A stretch of DNA of 25,577 nt, taken from NCBI GenBank assembly GCA_002425415.1, contig DIMG01000014.1, forward strand, positions 1-25,577. Direction: 5' to 3'. The notes under the pieces were generated by a model that was not told the DNA's origin, searched no databases, and saw only the letters and a list, made by a program, of their open reading frames with translations. Below are positions 1-8,324 of this stretch, one piece after another. The DNA is from Micavibrio sp. UBA5572 (GTDB lineage Bacteria > Pseudomonadota > Alphaproteobacteria > Micavibrionales > Micavibrionaceae). Made by a program: the position numbers and the translations under genes. Each line of letters opens with the position of its first letter. Within the stretch, counting starts at the first letter, position 1.

Positions 1-1191
1 ATGTCCAAAGAGAAATTTGAGCGGAGCAAGCCGCATTGCAATATTGGAACGATTGGTCACGTTGACCATGGCAAAACGACGCTGACGGCGGCGATTACGA
101 AAGTATTGGCTGAAGTTGGTGGAGCGAAAGCGATGGCGTATGACCAGATTGACAAGTCTCCTGAAGAAAAAGCGCGTGGGATCACGATTGCGACGTCGCA
201 TGTTGAGTATGAAACAGCGAACCGTCACTATGCGCACGTTGATTGCCCTGGTCACGCTGACTATGTCAAGAATATGATTACCGGTGCAGCGCAGATGGAT
301 GGAGCGATTTTGGTTGTGAATGCAGCCGACGGCCCTATGCCACAAACCCGCGAACACATTTTGTTGGCACGTCAGGTTGGCGTTCCTGCATTGGTTGTGT
401 TCATGAACAAAGTTGATCAGGTTGACGACGAAGAGTTGTTGGAACTGGTTGAAATGGAAGTGCGTGAATTGCTGTCTTCTTATGATTTTCCTGGTGATGA
501 TATTCCAATCATCAAAGGATCTGCTTTGGCAGCTTTGGAAGGTCGAGATGATGCGATTGGTAAGGCAAAGGTAATTGAGTTGATGGCGGCTGTTGACAGC
601 TACATTCCGCAACCGGAACGTCCGATTGACAAGCCATTTTTGATGCCTGTTGAAGACGTGTTTTCGATTTCCGGTCGTGGGACTGTTGTAACGGGTCGTG
701 TTGAACAAGGGATTGTTAAGGTTGGTGGCGAGATTGAGATTGTCGGTATTCGTCCAACGATCAAAACGATTTGTACCGGTGTTGAAATGTTCCGTAAGTT
801 GCTTGATCAAGGTCAGGCAGGGGACAATATCGGTGCGTTGTTGCGTGGAACGAAACGTGAAGAAGTCGAGCGTGGACAAGTTTTGTGTGCGCCTGGTTCG
901 ATCAAGCCTCACACAAAATTTACGGCAGAGACCTATATTCTTTCCAAAGAAGAAGGTGGACGTCACACGCCGTTTTTTGCGAACTACCGCCCACAATTTT
1001 ATTTCCGTACGACCGATGTGACTGGAGAAGTGACATTGCCTGAAGGTGCGGAAATGGTGATGCCTGGAGACAATGTAAACCTGACTGTAAAACTTATTGC
1101 GCCAATCGCGATGAGTGAAGGTCTGCGTTTCGCTATCCGTGAAGGCGGTCGTACCGTCGGCGCTGGTGTCGTCGCTCAGGTTATTGAATAA
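1..1191 (+). CDS. tuf: Elongation factor Tu
   Basis: This GTPase carries aminoacyl-tRNA to the ribosomal A site in the cytoplasm. The protein has 396 residues, the usual family length. Visible G-domain motifs are the P-loop GHVDHGKT at residues 19-26, the switch I RGITI at 59-63, DCPGH at 81-85 and NKVD at 136-139. The beta-barrel domains 2 and 3 follow and are complete to the terminal VIE. The window opens exactly at the ATG, so its ribosome binding site and promoter cannot be seen. Only 26 nt separate it from rpsJ, so it probably shares a transcript with the S10 operon, as in other proteobacteria where fusA-tuf precedes rpsJ. Confidence 0.98.
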   Translation: MSKEKFERSKPHCNIGTIGHVDHGKTTLTAAITKVLAEVGGAKAMAYDQIDKSPEEKARGITIATSHVEYETANRHYAHVDCPGHADYVKNMITGAAQMDGAILVVNAADGPMPQTREHILLARQVGVPALVVFMNKVDQVDDEELLELVEMEVRELLSSYDFPGDDIPIIKGSALAALEGRDDAIGKAKVIELMAAVDSYIPQPERPIDKPFLMPVEDVFSISGRGTVVTGRVEQGIVKVGGEIEIVGIRPTIKTICTGVEMFRKLLDQGQAGDNIGALLRGTKREEVERGQVLCAPGSIKPHTKFTAETYILSKEEGGRHTPFFANYRPQFYFRTTDVTGEVTLPEGAEMVMPGDNVNLTVKLIAPIAMSEGLRFAIREGGRTVGAGVVAQVIE

Positions 1192-1217
1192 GGTATGGGA
1201 ATTTAGAGGACCAAAAC

Positions 1218-1538
1218 ATGGATGCACAAACAATCCGTATTCGCCTTCGGGCTTATGATCACCGCGTACTGGATGCTTCCACGAGCGAGATTGTAAATAC
1301 AGCAAAACGCACGGGCGCTGGTGTTCGTGGACCAGTTCCTCTGCCGACAAGGACAGAGCGTTTCACAGTTCTTCGGTCACCGCACATCGACAAAAAATCG
1401 ATGGATCAATTCGAAATGCGGACACACAAACGCCTGATCGACATCATTGATCCAACCCCTCAAACGGTTGATGCACTGATGAAGCTCGATTTGGCTGCTG
1501 GTGTTGATGTTGAGATTAAAGTTGGACAAGCCGCCTAA
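1218..1538 (+). CDS. rpsJ: 30S ribosomal protein S10
   Basis: S10 is a small-subunit head protein that also acts as NusE in antitermination complexes. The 106-residue product has the conserved core AKRTGAGVRGPVPLPT, the RTHKRLIDI segment and the ending LAAGVDVEIKVG. It is a few residues longer than the roughly 103-residue family norm, mostly at the C terminus (QAA). An AGAGGA ribosome binding site at 1205-1210 precedes the ATG. It is the first gene of the S10 operon here, and I see no promoter or long leader between tuf and rpsJ, so an E. coli-type L4-regulated leader is not apparent. Confidence 0.97.
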   Translation: MDAQTIRIRLRAYDHRVLDASTSEIVNTAKRTGAGVRGPVPLPTRTERFTVLRSPHIDKKSMDQFEMRTHKRLIDIIDPTPQTVDALMKLDLAAGVDVEIKVGQAA

Positions 1539-1585
1539 TTCGGCACGTAGATAGAGTTTAGTTAAAGGGAAATCTGGAGAAAAAA

Positions 1586-2350
1586 ATGAGAACCGGATTA
1601 ATTGCAAAGAACGAGGGAATGACGCGCATCTTCGGTGAAGATGGGAAACACATTCCTGTAACCGTTCTAAAAATTGATAGTTTACAAGTTGTTGATGTTC
1701 GTACAACGGAGCGCGATGGCTATACAGCTGTTCAGCTTGGGGCAGGCACGGCAAAAGTGAAAAACGTATCCAAGGCGATGCGTGGCCACTATGCGAAAGC
1801 CAAAGTTGAGCCGAAACGCAAAGTTGCCGAATTTCGCGTGAGCCCTGAAAATGCTCTTGAAATTGGTGCGGAACTTTGTGCAAGCCACTTTGTTCCTGGT
1901 CAGTTTGTTGACGTTCAAGGAACGTCCAAAGGACGCGGGTTTGCTGGTGGTATGAAGCGTTGGAATTTTGGTGGGTTGCGTGCGACTCACGGGGTGTCCG
2001 TTTCTCACCGCTCTATTGGTTCGACGGGTTGTTCGCAAGATCCCGGACGCACATGGAAGGGCAAAAAAATGGCTGGTCAATATGGTGTTGATACAATTAC
2101 GACACAAAATTTGAAGGTTGTTGCGGTATATCCCGAGGATGGTTTGGTTCTCGTACAAGGCAACATTCCTGGAAATGCAAAAGAGTGGGTTATCATCACT
2201 GACGCAGTAAAAAAGGCTGCTCCTGCTGATTTGCCACTTCCAGCTGGTCTGAAATCTTCAGCTTCTCCACAAGGGCAAGCTCAAGAACACGCTCAAGAAA
2301 CCCCTGCCGAAGCGCCTCAGGATGCTCCAGCAGAAGAAGCAAAAGAATAA
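1586..2350 (+). CDS. rplC: 50S ribosomal protein L3 with Ala/Glu-rich C-terminal tail
   Basis: L3 is an early assembly protein whose long loop reaches towards the peptidyl transferase centre. The 254-residue product has the family start MRTGLIAKNEGMTRIF and the loop motif GSTGCSQDPGR, with Gln151 in the place of the glutamine that PrmB methylates in E. coli. It continues with WKGKKMAGQYG. After about residue 222 the family fold ends and a low-complexity Gln/Glu/Ala/Pro tail of about 30 residues follows; E. coli L3 has 209 residues. A CTGGAGA ribosome binding site lies just before the ATG. The tail is read cleanly to the stop, with rplD starting 13 nt later. Confidence 0.97.
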   Translation: MRTGLIAKNEGMTRIFGEDGKHIPVTVLKIDSLQVVDVRTTERDGYTAVQLGAGTAKVKNVSKAMRGHYAKAKVEPKRKVAEFRVSPENALEIGAELCASHFVPGQFVDVQGTSKGRGFAGGMKRWNFGGLRATHGVSVSHRSIGSTGCSQDPGRTWKGKKMAGQYGVDTITTQNLKVVAVYPEDGLVLVQGNIPGNAKEWVIITDAVKKAAPADLPLPAGLKSSASPQGQAQEHAQETPAEAPQDAPAEEAKE

Positions 2351-2363
2351 GTGAGGCATCGAG

Positions 2364-2987
2364 ATGAAGGTCGCGGTCAAGACATTGGATAACAAAGACG
2401 TAGGGAACATCGAGTTGAATGACTCTGTGTTCGGCGTGGAAATTCGTGCAGATATTATGCACCGTATGGTTCATTACCAGCTGAACAAACGTCGTGCAGG
2501 GACGCATAAAACTAAGGGTGTGTCGGATGTATCCGGTACAGGTAAAAAGCCTTGGAACCAAAAAGGAACGGGTCGTTCTCGTGCAAGTACTATGCGCGCA
2601 GCCCATTTTGTTGGTGGGGCAACAATTTTTGGACCGGTGGTTCGCTCGCATGCAACAGAGCTGCCTAAAAAGCAACGGATGTTGGCTTTGAAGACAGCGT
2701 TGTCGGCAAAAGCAGCGAGTGGTCAATTGGTGATTGTGGATACAGCAGCAATTGCAGAGCCTAAAACCAAAACAATGACAGCAAAACTGTCGGCATTGGG
2801 AATTCGTTCGGCATTATTTGTCTGCGGTGAAGATATGGATCGTAACTTTGCTTTGGCAACGCGTAACATCCCGCATATTGATGTTTTGCCCTGTGAAGGT
2901 GCAAACGTTTATGACATTCTTCGTCATGACATATTGGTCTTGACCAAGGATGCAGTTGAAAACCTGACCAAGCGTCTGTCTGCATAG
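2364..2987 (+). CDS. rplD: 50S ribosomal protein L4
   Basis: L4 binds 23S rRNA and lines the exit tunnel; in enterobacteria it also represses its own operon. The 207-residue product has the basic extended loop between about residues 45 and 85 (KTKGVSDVSGTGKKPWNQKGTG is its core, followed by RSR), which is the tunnel-lining part, and an alpha/beta C-terminal domain ending in DILVLTKDAVENLTKRL. Length is typical (E. coli 201). It lies 13 nt after rplC and 29 nt before rplW. I cannot see an L4-responsive leader in this window. Confidence 0.97.
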   Translation: MKVAVKTLDNKDVGNIELNDSVFGVEIRADIMHRMVHYQLNKRRAGTHKTKGVSDVSGTGKKPWNQKGTGRSRASTMRAAHFVGGATIFGPVVRSHATELPKKQRMLALKTALSAKAASGQLVIVDTAAIAEPKTKTMTAKLSALGIRSALFVCGEDMDRNFALATRNIPHIDVLPCEGANVYDILRHDILVLTKDAVENLTKRLSA

Positions 2988-3016
2988 GCGCGTAGGGAAA
3001 GGGCAAGGAGTTTAGA

Positions 3017-3337
3017 ATGGCAAAAGCAAAGACAACAAAACCGGCAATCATCGAGCAAGACTATGTCACAATGGTCAAGCCGATTGTAACCGAGAAATCA
3101 ATGATGGGATCGCAATATGGTCAGGTGACGTTTGAAGTCGCACCGGATGCAACGAAACCACAAATCAAACGTGCTGTTGAAAGCTTGTTTGATGTGAAGG
3201 TAACTGCGGTCAACACAGTTGTAACCAAAGGTAAGACCAAAAGATTTAAGGGTATTCTAGGAAAACGTTCCGATGTCAAAAAAGCCATTGTTAGTTTGGC
3301 TGAAGGACAAACAATCGACGTTGGTACTGGCGTATAA
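3017..3337 (+). CDS. rplW: 50S ribosomal protein L23 with N-terminal extension
   Basis: L23 sits at the exit-tunnel mouth and is the docking site for trigger factor and SRP. The 106-residue product carries the family motif IVTEKSMM near residue 23, AVESLFDVKVTAVNTVV, and the loop GKTKRFKG. The first ten residues (MAKAKTTKPA) are additional to the usual family start. They are almost identical to the start of L29 encoded at 6066, at both protein and DNA level. A GGCAAGGAG ribosome binding site at 3002-3010 supports this ATG. The extension is Lys/Ala-rich and probably disordered; its purpose is unknown. Confidence 0.96.
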   Translation: MAKAKTTKPAIIEQDYVTMVKPIVTEKSMMGSQYGQVTFEVAPDATKPQIKRAVESLFDVKVTAVNTVVTKGKTKRFKGILGKRSDVKKAIVSLAEGQTIDVGTGV

Positions 3338-3365
3338 GAAGATTTAGGGAAGAAGGAAAGCAATT

Positions 3366-4190
3366 ATGGCTTTAAAAAAATACAATCCGACAACCCCCGG
3401 CCAACGTCAGTTGGTATTGGTTGATCGTAGCCAACTTTGGAAAGGCGCACCTGAAAAGTCGCTAACTGAAGGGAAGCATAGAAATGGTGGCCGTAACAAC
3501 ACGGGTCGCACCACTATGCGTTTCTTGGGTGGCGGTCATAAACAACGGTATCGGATCATCGACTTCAAGCGGTCAAAAATGAACATGGAAGCAACCGTAT
3601 TGCGTTTGGAATATGACCCAAACCGGACAGCTTTTATCGCTTTGGTTCAGTATGAAGATGGTGAGAAAGCATATATTCTGGCTCCACAACGTTTGGCTGA
3701 AGGCGATAAAATCGTATCAAGCGATCGTGCGGATATTAAAATCGGAAATACACTTCCGTTGAAAAATATGCCAGTTGGAACGATTATTCACAACGTCGAA
3801 ATGAAGCCTGGTAAAGGTGGTCAGATGGCGCGTGCTGCTGGAACATTTGCTCAGTTGGTTGGTCGCGATCAGGGGTATGCCCAAATCAAACTATCATCCG
3901 GAGAAATGCGTTTGGTTCGTGGTGAATGCCTTGCAACGGTAGGCGCGGTCTCAAACCCTGACCAGAAGAACATAAATATTGGTAAAGCTGGACGGAATCG
4001 CTGGTTGGGTCGCAGACCTCATCAACGTGGTATCAGTATGAACCCGGTCGATCACCCGCATGGTGGACGGACAAATGGTGGGATACACTGGTGTTCTCCG
4101 ACAGGTGTACCGGCTAAAGGATATAAAACACGCTCCAATAAAGCGACTGACAAATATATTATTCGTCGTCGTAAGAGCAAGAACAAGTAG
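3366..4190 (+). CDS. rplB: 50S ribosomal protein L2
   Basis: L2 is a primary 23S rRNA binder needed for subunit association and peptidyl transferase activity. The 274-residue product matches the family length. It has the N-terminal KKYNPTTPGQRQ start, the OB-fold RNA-binding region (GGGHKQRYR) and the C-terminal motif GISMNPVDHPHGG, where His230 corresponds to the important His229 of E. coli. The end is the usual basic TDKYIIRRRKSKNK. A GAAGGAAAGC ribosome binding site precedes the ATG. It sits in the standard rplW-rplB-rpsS order with 27-28 nt gaps. Confidence 0.98.
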   Translation: MALKKYNPTTPGQRQLVLVDRSQLWKGAPEKSLTEGKHRNGGRNNTGRTTMRFLGGGHKQRYRIIDFKRSKMNMEATVLRLEYDPNRTAFIALVQYEDGEKAYILAPQRLAEGDKIVSSDRADIKIGNTLPLKNMPVGTIIHNVEMKPGKGGQMARAAGTFAQLVGRDQGYAQIKLSSGEMRLVRGECLATVGAVSNPDQKNINIGKAGRNRWLGRRPHQRGISMNPVDHPHGGRTNGGIHWCSPTGVPAKGYKTRSNKATDKYIIRRRKSKNK

Positions 4191-4217
4191 TATTTGAGGA
4201 AGGTTGAGGTATAAAAC

Positions 4218-4487
4218 ATGGCTCGTTCGACTTGGAAAGGCCCCTTCGTTGATGGACATCTTCTCAAAAAAGTTGAGGAACTCCGTCAAAGTGGAAAAAA
4301 CACGCCGATTAAAACATGGTCGCGCCGTTCGACAATCCTGCCACAAATGGTAGGTTTGACGATGGCTGTTCATAACGGGAATAAATTCATTCCTGTTTTG
4401 GTCACAGACAATATGATTGGCCACAAGCTTGGTGAATTTGCGCACACCCGTACCTTTAAAGGTCACGGTGGTGATAAGAAGAAATAG
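4218..4487 (+). CDS. rpsS: 30S ribosomal protein S19
   Basis: S19 forms a complex with S13 in the small-subunit head near the A and P sites. The 89-residue product has the normal length and family start MARSTWKGPFVDGHLLKK. It continues with KTWSRRSTILPQMVGLTMAVHNG and the C-terminal HKLGEFAHTRTFKGH. The AGGAAGGTTGAGG stretch upstream supplies the ribosome binding site. It ends 10 nt before rplV, so their translation is probably coupled. Confidence 0.97.
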   Translation: MARSTWKGPFVDGHLLKKVEELRQSGKNTPIKTWSRRSTILPQMVGLTMAVHNGNKFIPVLVTDNMIGHKLGEFAHTRTFKGHGGDKKK

Positions 4488-4497
4488 GGAATAGATC

Positions 4498-4872
4498 ATG
4501 GGAAAGCCTAAAAACGAAAGACGTGTGGCCGACAACGAAGCGAGAGCTTTTTCGAAGTATATCGACTCGAGCCCATACAAAGTAAATCTTGTGGCGGAGA
4601 TGATCCGTGGCAAGAAGGCAGAAAAAGCTCTTGTTGATCTTGAGTTTTGTAACAAACGTGTCGCTCGCGACGTGAAAAAAGTGTTACAATCTGCTGTGGC
4701 CAACGCTGAAAACAACCATTCTTTGGATGTTGACCGTTTGTATGTTGCCGAAGCAACTGTCGGGAAATCTGTTGTTATGAAACGTTTCATGGCAAGGGCT
4801 CGTGGTCGCGCAGGGCGCATTGAGAAATTTTTCAGTAACCTGACAGTTGTTGTCAGAGAGAAAGCCGAATAG
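4498..4872 (+). CDS. rplV: 50S ribosomal protein L22
   Basis: L22 contacts all 23S rRNA domains and its hairpin loop lines the exit tunnel, where macrolide-resistance changes occur in other species. The 124-residue product has the family segments SPYKVNLVAEMIRGKKAEKAL and SAVANAENNH, and the beta-hairpin GKSVVMKRFMARARGRAGRI, which is intact. The start follows an AGGGAATAG sequence and lies only 10 nt after rpsS. It is slightly longer than E. coli L22 (110), because of a longer N terminus (GKPKNERRVADNEAR). Confidence 0.97.
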   Translation: MGKPKNERRVADNEARAFSKYIDSSPYKVNLVAEMIRGKKAEKALVDLEFCNKRVARDVKKVLQSAVANAENNHSLDVDRLYVAEATVGKSVVMKRFMARARGRAGRIEKFFSNLTVVVREKAE

Positions 4873-4887
4873 GAGTAGGGGTCAAAC

Positions 4888-5574
4888 ATGGGTCAGAAAG
4901 TCAATCCAATCGGAATGCGCGTTGGTGTAAACCGCACATGGGACTCTCGCTGGTTTTCCGGCAAAGACTATGCTGTGAAATTGGTGCAGGATTTAAAACT
5001 GCGTGAATTCGTTCACGACAAGTTGAAAGCTGCCGGTATTAGCAAGGTCATTATTGAGCGTGCTGCAAAAAATACACGCGTAACTGTTCACACCGCCCGT
5101 CCAGGTGTTATTATCGGGAAAAAAGGCGCGGATATTGAGAAACTCCGCAAGGATCTGTCTGTTAAATCAGGTGGCGAGGTTTCCTTGAATATTGTTGAAA
5201 TCCGTAAGCCGGAAATTGACGCTCAATTGGTTGCGGAAGGGATTGCTCAACAACTTGAGCGCCGTGTATCTTTTCGTCGCGCCATGAAACGTGCTGTTCA
5301 ATCGGCATTGCGTCAGGGAGCAAAAGGAATTCGGGTCAATGTGGCTGGTCGTTTGGCTGGTGCGGATATTGCCCGTATGGAATGGTATCGTGAAGGTCAA
5401 GTTCCTCTGCACACTTTGCGGGCTGACTTGGATTACGGCGTTGCCGAAGGTATGACAACCTACGGGATCATTGGTATTAAAGTATGGATCTATAAAGGTG
5501 ATGTCATGGAACATGATCCTATGGCTCGTGACAAACGAATGGCTGAAACTGTTGGGGCAACCAAACGGGACTAG
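4888..5574 (+). CDS. rpsC: 30S ribosomal protein S3
   Basis: S3 lies at the mRNA entry channel and helps ribosomal helicase activity. The 228-residue product begins MGQKVNPIGMRVGVN. Its type II KH domain carries the GxxG loop in RPGVIIGKKGADIEKLR (around residues 71-87). The C-terminal domain is recognised by RRAMKRAVQSALRQGAKGI and GIIGIKVWIYKGDVM. An AGGAGTAGGGG ribosome binding site precedes the ATG. A small hairpin follows the stop at 5577-5590, before rplP. Confidence 0.98.
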   Translation: MGQKVNPIGMRVGVNRTWDSRWFSGKDYAVKLVQDLKLREFVHDKLKAAGISKVIIERAAKNTRVTVHTARPGVIIGKKGADIEKLRKDLSVKSGGEVSLNIVEIRKPEIDAQLVAEGIAQQLERRVSFRRAMKRAVQSALRQGAKGIRVNVAGRLAGADIARMEWYREGQVPLHTLRADLDYGVAEGMTTYGIIGIKVWIYKGDVMEHDPMARDKRMAETVGATKRD

Positions 5575-5576
5575 GA

Positions 5577-5590
5577 CACGTTCAGACGTG
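5577..5590 (+). other. Small hairpin after rpsC
   Basis: A 5-bp perfect stem (CACGT/ACGTG) with a TCAG loop begins 2 nt after the rpsC stop in the 53-nt gap before rplP, the longest gap inside the S10-spc block. No T-run follows, so it is unlikely to be a terminator. A role as an mRNA processing or stability site is inference only. Confidence 0.35.
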
Positions 5591-5627
5591 GTAAAAAAGT
5601 TAAAAGAAAGAATATTGGAGTAGAGAA

Positions 5628-6041
5628 ATGCTCTTACCGAAAAAGACAAAATATAGAAAGGCTCATAAGGGCCGTATCCATGGAGATGCAAAAAGCGGTT
5701 ATCAAGTCGCTTTCGGATCCTTTGGTTTGAAGGCAATGGAGCCCGAGCGGATCACCGCACGGCAGATTGAAGCGGCACGTCGTGCGCTGACTCGTCACAT
5801 TAAGCGTCAAGGTAAAGTTTGGATTCGTATATTTCCTGATGTGCCTGTATCGAAAAAACCTTTGGAAGTTCGGATGGGTTCTGGTAAAGGATCTCCAGAA
5901 TTTTGGGTGGCTCGCGTAAACCCAGGACGTATCATGTTTGAAATTGAAGGTGTGGCAGAAGATTTAGCTCGCGAAGCTTTGACTTTGGCTGCTGCAAAAC
6001 TTCCAATACAAACCAAATTTGTTAAACGGATCGCCGATTAA
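5628..6041 (+). CDS. rplP: 50S ribosomal protein L16
   Basis: L16 helps organise the A-site tRNA region of the large subunit. The 137-residue product matches the family length. It has the start MLLPKKTKYRKAHKGR, the segment ITARQIEAARRALTRHIKRQ and the A-site loop PLEVRMGSGKG. Arg82 in that loop corresponds to the arginine hydroxylated in E. coli L16. TTGGAGTAGAG upstream is the ribosome binding site. It is the standard neighbour of rpmC. Confidence 0.98.
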   Translation: MLLPKKTKYRKAHKGRIHGDAKSGYQVAFGSFGLKAMEPERITARQIEAARRALTRHIKRQGKVWIRIFPDVPVSKKPLEVRMGSGKGSPEFWVARVNPGRIMFEIEGVAEDLAREALTLAAAKLPIQTKFVKRIAD

Positions 6042-6065
6042 GAAAAAAGGTGATGGAGATTTAAA

Positions 6066-6293
6066 ATGGCAAAAGCAAAAACAACAAATAAAGCAGAAAA
6101 TTTAAGCGGCAAAAGTCAGGATGAACTGAGTGCCTTGTTGCTTGATTTGCGCAAAAAGCAGATGGATATGAGATTCCAGCAAGCTGGTGGTCAGTTGCAA
6201 AACACATCGGAGATTCGCAAAGTCCGCCGGACGATTGCACAGGTTAAAACAGTCATGAGTCAGCACGCAAATGCTGCACAATCTGCCAAATAG
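6066..6293 (+). CDS. rpmC: 50S ribosomal protein L29 with N-terminal extension
   Basis: L29 is a two-helix protein next to L23 at the exit tunnel. The 75-residue product has the family pattern SQDELSALLLDLRKKQMDMRFQ (in two parts) and the second helix TSEIRKVRRTIAQVKTVM. The first ten or so residues (MAKAKTTNKAEN) precede the usual family start and closely copy the start of L23 at 3017: their first 23 bases differ at one position. GGTGATGGAG at 6049-6058 is the ribosome binding site. A short AQSAK tail ends the protein. Confidence 0.95.
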   Translation: MAKAKTTNKAENLSGKSQDELSALLLDLRKKQMDMRFQQAGGQLQNTSEIRKVRRTIAQVKTVMSQHANAAQSAK

Positions 6294-6318
6294 GGTAGAA
6301 GGAAGAAGGAGTTAGAAA

Positions 6319-6657
6319 ATGCCACGTCGTGTATTGGAAGGCCGCATAGTTGGTGATGCAATGGATAAGACGGTAACCGTATTGGTTGAGCGTCGGACTA
6401 TGCACCCTATCTATAAGAAATATGTGAAGCAAAGTTCTAAATATGCTGCTCACGACGAGACTAATTTGTTTCGCGTTGGTGATCTGGTCGAGATTGAAGA
6501 ATGTCGTCCTATTTCCAAGCGTAAAACATGGACAGTAACAACGGATCCAAAATCTTTGGCTCGTGAGTTGACTGAGAAAGTTAAAGCAGTTGCTGTTGAA
6601 GCTACGCCGGTTAAGGCTAAAAAGGCAGGGGCGAAAAAAACCGCCTCTAAGAAGTAA
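6319..6657 (+). CDS. rpsQ: 30S ribosomal protein S17 with Lys/Ala-rich tail
   Basis: S17 is an OB-fold primary 16S rRNA binder. Residues 1 to about 77 are the conserved body: MPRRVLEGRIVGDAMDKTV, then VERRTMHPIYKKYVK, and DLVEIEECRPISKRKTW. The protein has 112 residues against about 84 in E. coli. The extra part, from about residue 78, is a low-complexity Lys/Ala/Val tail ending AKKTASKK. AAGGAGTTAG upstream gives the ribosome binding site. Such tails occur on alphaproteobacterial ribosomal proteins, but this one is long for S17. Confidence 0.96.
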   Translation: MPRRVLEGRIVGDAMDKTVTVLVERRTMHPIYKKYVKQSSKYAAHDETNLFRVGDLVEIEECRPISKRKTWTVTTDPKSLARELTEKVKAVAVEATPVKAKKAGAKKTASKK

Positions 6658-6696
6658 GTATTTTAGGAAACGTATAGAAAATTCGGGTGAACGAAT

Positions 6697-7065
6697 ATGA
6701 TCCAGATGGAATCAAATCTTGATGTAGCAGACAACTCCGGCGCGCGCCGTGTCTCTTGCATCAAAGTCTTGGGAGGCTCCAAGCGTCGTTTTGCAAATAT
6801 CGGCGATGTGATTGTCGTATCTATTAAGGATGCGATTCCACGCGGTCGTGTTAAAAAAGGCGATGTCCACCGTGCGGTGATTGTACGCTCCGCTTCTGGT
6901 TTGCATCGGGACAATGGCGAAACCATTCGCTTTGATGGCAATGCAGTTGTTTTGATTAACAAACAGGGTGAGCCTATTGGCACTCGTATTTTTGGCCCTG
7001 TAACCCGTGAATTGCGCGGTAAAGGCTACATGAAAATTATCTCTTTGGCATCTGAGGTGCTCTAA
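6697..7065 (+). CDS. rplN: 50S ribosomal protein L14
   Basis: L14 lies at the subunit interface and is the docking site of the silencing factor RsfS. The 122-residue product has the exact family length, the start MIQMESNLDVADNSGARRV, the core RGRVKKGDVHRAVIVR and the ending MKIISLASEVL. The ribosome binding site is modest (GGTGA at 6686-6690). Its stop codon is immediately followed by the rplX start with no gap. Confidence 0.98.
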   Translation: MIQMESNLDVADNSGARRVSCIKVLGGSKRRFANIGDVIVVSIKDAIPRGRVKKGDVHRAVIVRSASGLHRDNGETIRFDGNAVVLINKQGEPIGTRIFGPVTRELRGKGYMKIISLASEVL

Positions 7066-7389
7066 ATGACACAGACAAAATTGAAAATTAAAAAAGGCGA
7101 CCAAATTGTCGTTATGACCGGCAAGGATAAAGGAAAAACTGGCGAAGTCACCAAAGTCATTCCATCTGAAAGCCGTATTGTAGCTGCTGGCATCAACATG
7201 ATGACTAAGCATGCGAAACCTACACAATTTTCTGCAGGTGGATTGCAGCGCATCGAAGCGCCTATCCATGTGTCGAATGTGGCTTTAGCTGACCCGAAAA
7301 ACGGGAAAGCAACTAAAGTCGGTATGAAAACTCTGGCTGATGGCAAAAAGGTACGTGTTGCCAAAAAGTCCGGCGAAACGATTGCTTAA
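7066..7389 (+). CDS. rplX: 50S ribosomal protein L24
   Basis: L24 starts 50S assembly by binding the 5' domain of 23S rRNA. The 107-residue product has the KOW motif near the N terminus (IKKGDQIVVMTGKDKGKTGEV). NMMTKHAKPT and IHVSNVALADP follow, as in the family. Its ATG abuts the rplN stop, and the ribosome binding site GAGGTG lies inside the end of rplN, which indicates translational coupling. Confidence 0.97.
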   Translation: MTQTKLKIKKGDQIVVMTGKDKGKTGEVTKVIPSESRIVAAGINMMTKHAKPTQFSAGGLQRIEAPIHVSNVALADPKNGKATKVGMKTLADGKKVRVAKKSGETIA

Positions 7390-7403
7390 GGGATAGGTTC
7401 AAG

Positions 7404-7964
7404 ATGACCGCTCAGGAAAAATATACTCCAAGACTGGAAAAAAGATACAAAGAGGAATTGGCTCCGGCAATGCAAAAAAGCCGAGGCTACAAGAATGTTC
7501 ATGAAATTCCAAAGCTGAAACATATCACCATCAATATGGGGGTTGGTCAGGCTGCGATTGACAAAAAACATATGGAAACGGCGTTGAAAGATATGACCCA
7601 GATCGCAGGACAAAAACCTATTGCGACCTTGGCGCGGAAGTCAAATGCATCGTTCAAAATCCGCCAAGGAATGCCAATCGGGGCAAAAGTGACTTTGCGC
7701 GGCAAAAGAATGTACGAATTTCTTGACCGATTGGTAACAATTGCGCTACCACGTGTTCGCGACTTCCGTGGAATTAACGGAAAAGCGTTTGACGGTCGTG
7801 GAAACTACGCATTGGGAATTAGAGATCACACGATCTTCCCTGAGATCAACTTTGAAAGAGTTGATACAATGCGTGGTATGGATATTATTATTTGTACATC
7901 AGCGAAAACTGATGATGAAGCTAGAGAGTTGTTGCGTGGCTTTGATATGCCATTCAAAGGCTAG
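7404..7964 (+). CDS. rplE: 50S ribosomal protein L5
   Basis: L5 binds 5S rRNA in the central protuberance and contacts P-site tRNA. The 186-residue product has the family length. Signature parts are KYTPRLEKRYKEEL at the N terminus, ITINMGVGQA, the repeat-like GQKPIATLARKS, and FRGINGKAFDGRGNYALGI. The end DDEARELLRGFDMPF is typical. It follows rplX by 14 nt; GGGATAGG upstream is the likely ribosome binding site. Confidence 0.98.
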   Translation: MTAQEKYTPRLEKRYKEELAPAMQKSRGYKNVHEIPKLKHITINMGVGQAAIDKKHMETALKDMTQIAGQKPIATLARKSNASFKIRQGMPIGAKVTLRGKRMYEFLDRLVTIALPRVRDFRGINGKAFDGRGNYALGIRDHTIFPEINFERVDTMRGMDIIICTSAKTDDEARELLRGFDMPFKG

Positions 7965-8002
7965 TATTTAGCAAAAGAAGAGATTAGGAAAGAGGATCAG
8001 GT

Positions 8003-8308
8003 ATGGCAAAAGTAAGTGCAACCAATCGGAATGAGAAACGCAAAAAAATGGTTAAGCGTGATGCTGCCAAACGTGCGAAAATCAAAGCGATGATTATGGA
8101 TCGTGAATTGTCGATGGAAGAGCGTTTTGCGTTGTCCGTTAAATTGGCTCAAATGCCAAGGAACGGTGCTGAAACTCGCATTCGTAATCGTTGCGCCCTG
8201 ACAGGTCGCCCACGTTCATACTATCGTAAATTTAGCTTGAGCCGTATCTCGCTACGGAAGCTGGCCTCTGAAGGTCAACTTCCTGGTGTAACGAAATCAA
8301 GCTGGTAA
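8003..8308 (+). CDS. rpsN: 30S ribosomal protein S14 (zinc-free type)
   Basis: S14 is a small-subunit head protein. The 101-residue product is the long C-minus type: it lacks the CxxC pairs of the zinc-binding short form. It carries the conserved RNRCALTGRPRSYYRKF and ends in GVTKSSW. An AGGAAAGAGGA stretch before the ATG contains the ribosome binding site. The gene sits between rplE and rpsH as in most proteobacterial spc operons. Confidence 0.97.
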   Translation: MAKVSATNRNEKRKKMVKRDAAKRAKIKAMIMDRELSMEERFALSVKLAQMPRNGAETRIRNRCALTGRPRSYYRKFSLSRISLRKLASEGQLPGVTKSSW

Positions 8309-8324
8309 AAAGGAGATTTAGATC

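Noticed and set aside
3951..4889. Long minus-strand frame of 312 codons across rplB, rpsS and rplV
   Set aside because: It lies opposite three certain ribosomal genes; its composition is what the complement of those genes would give.
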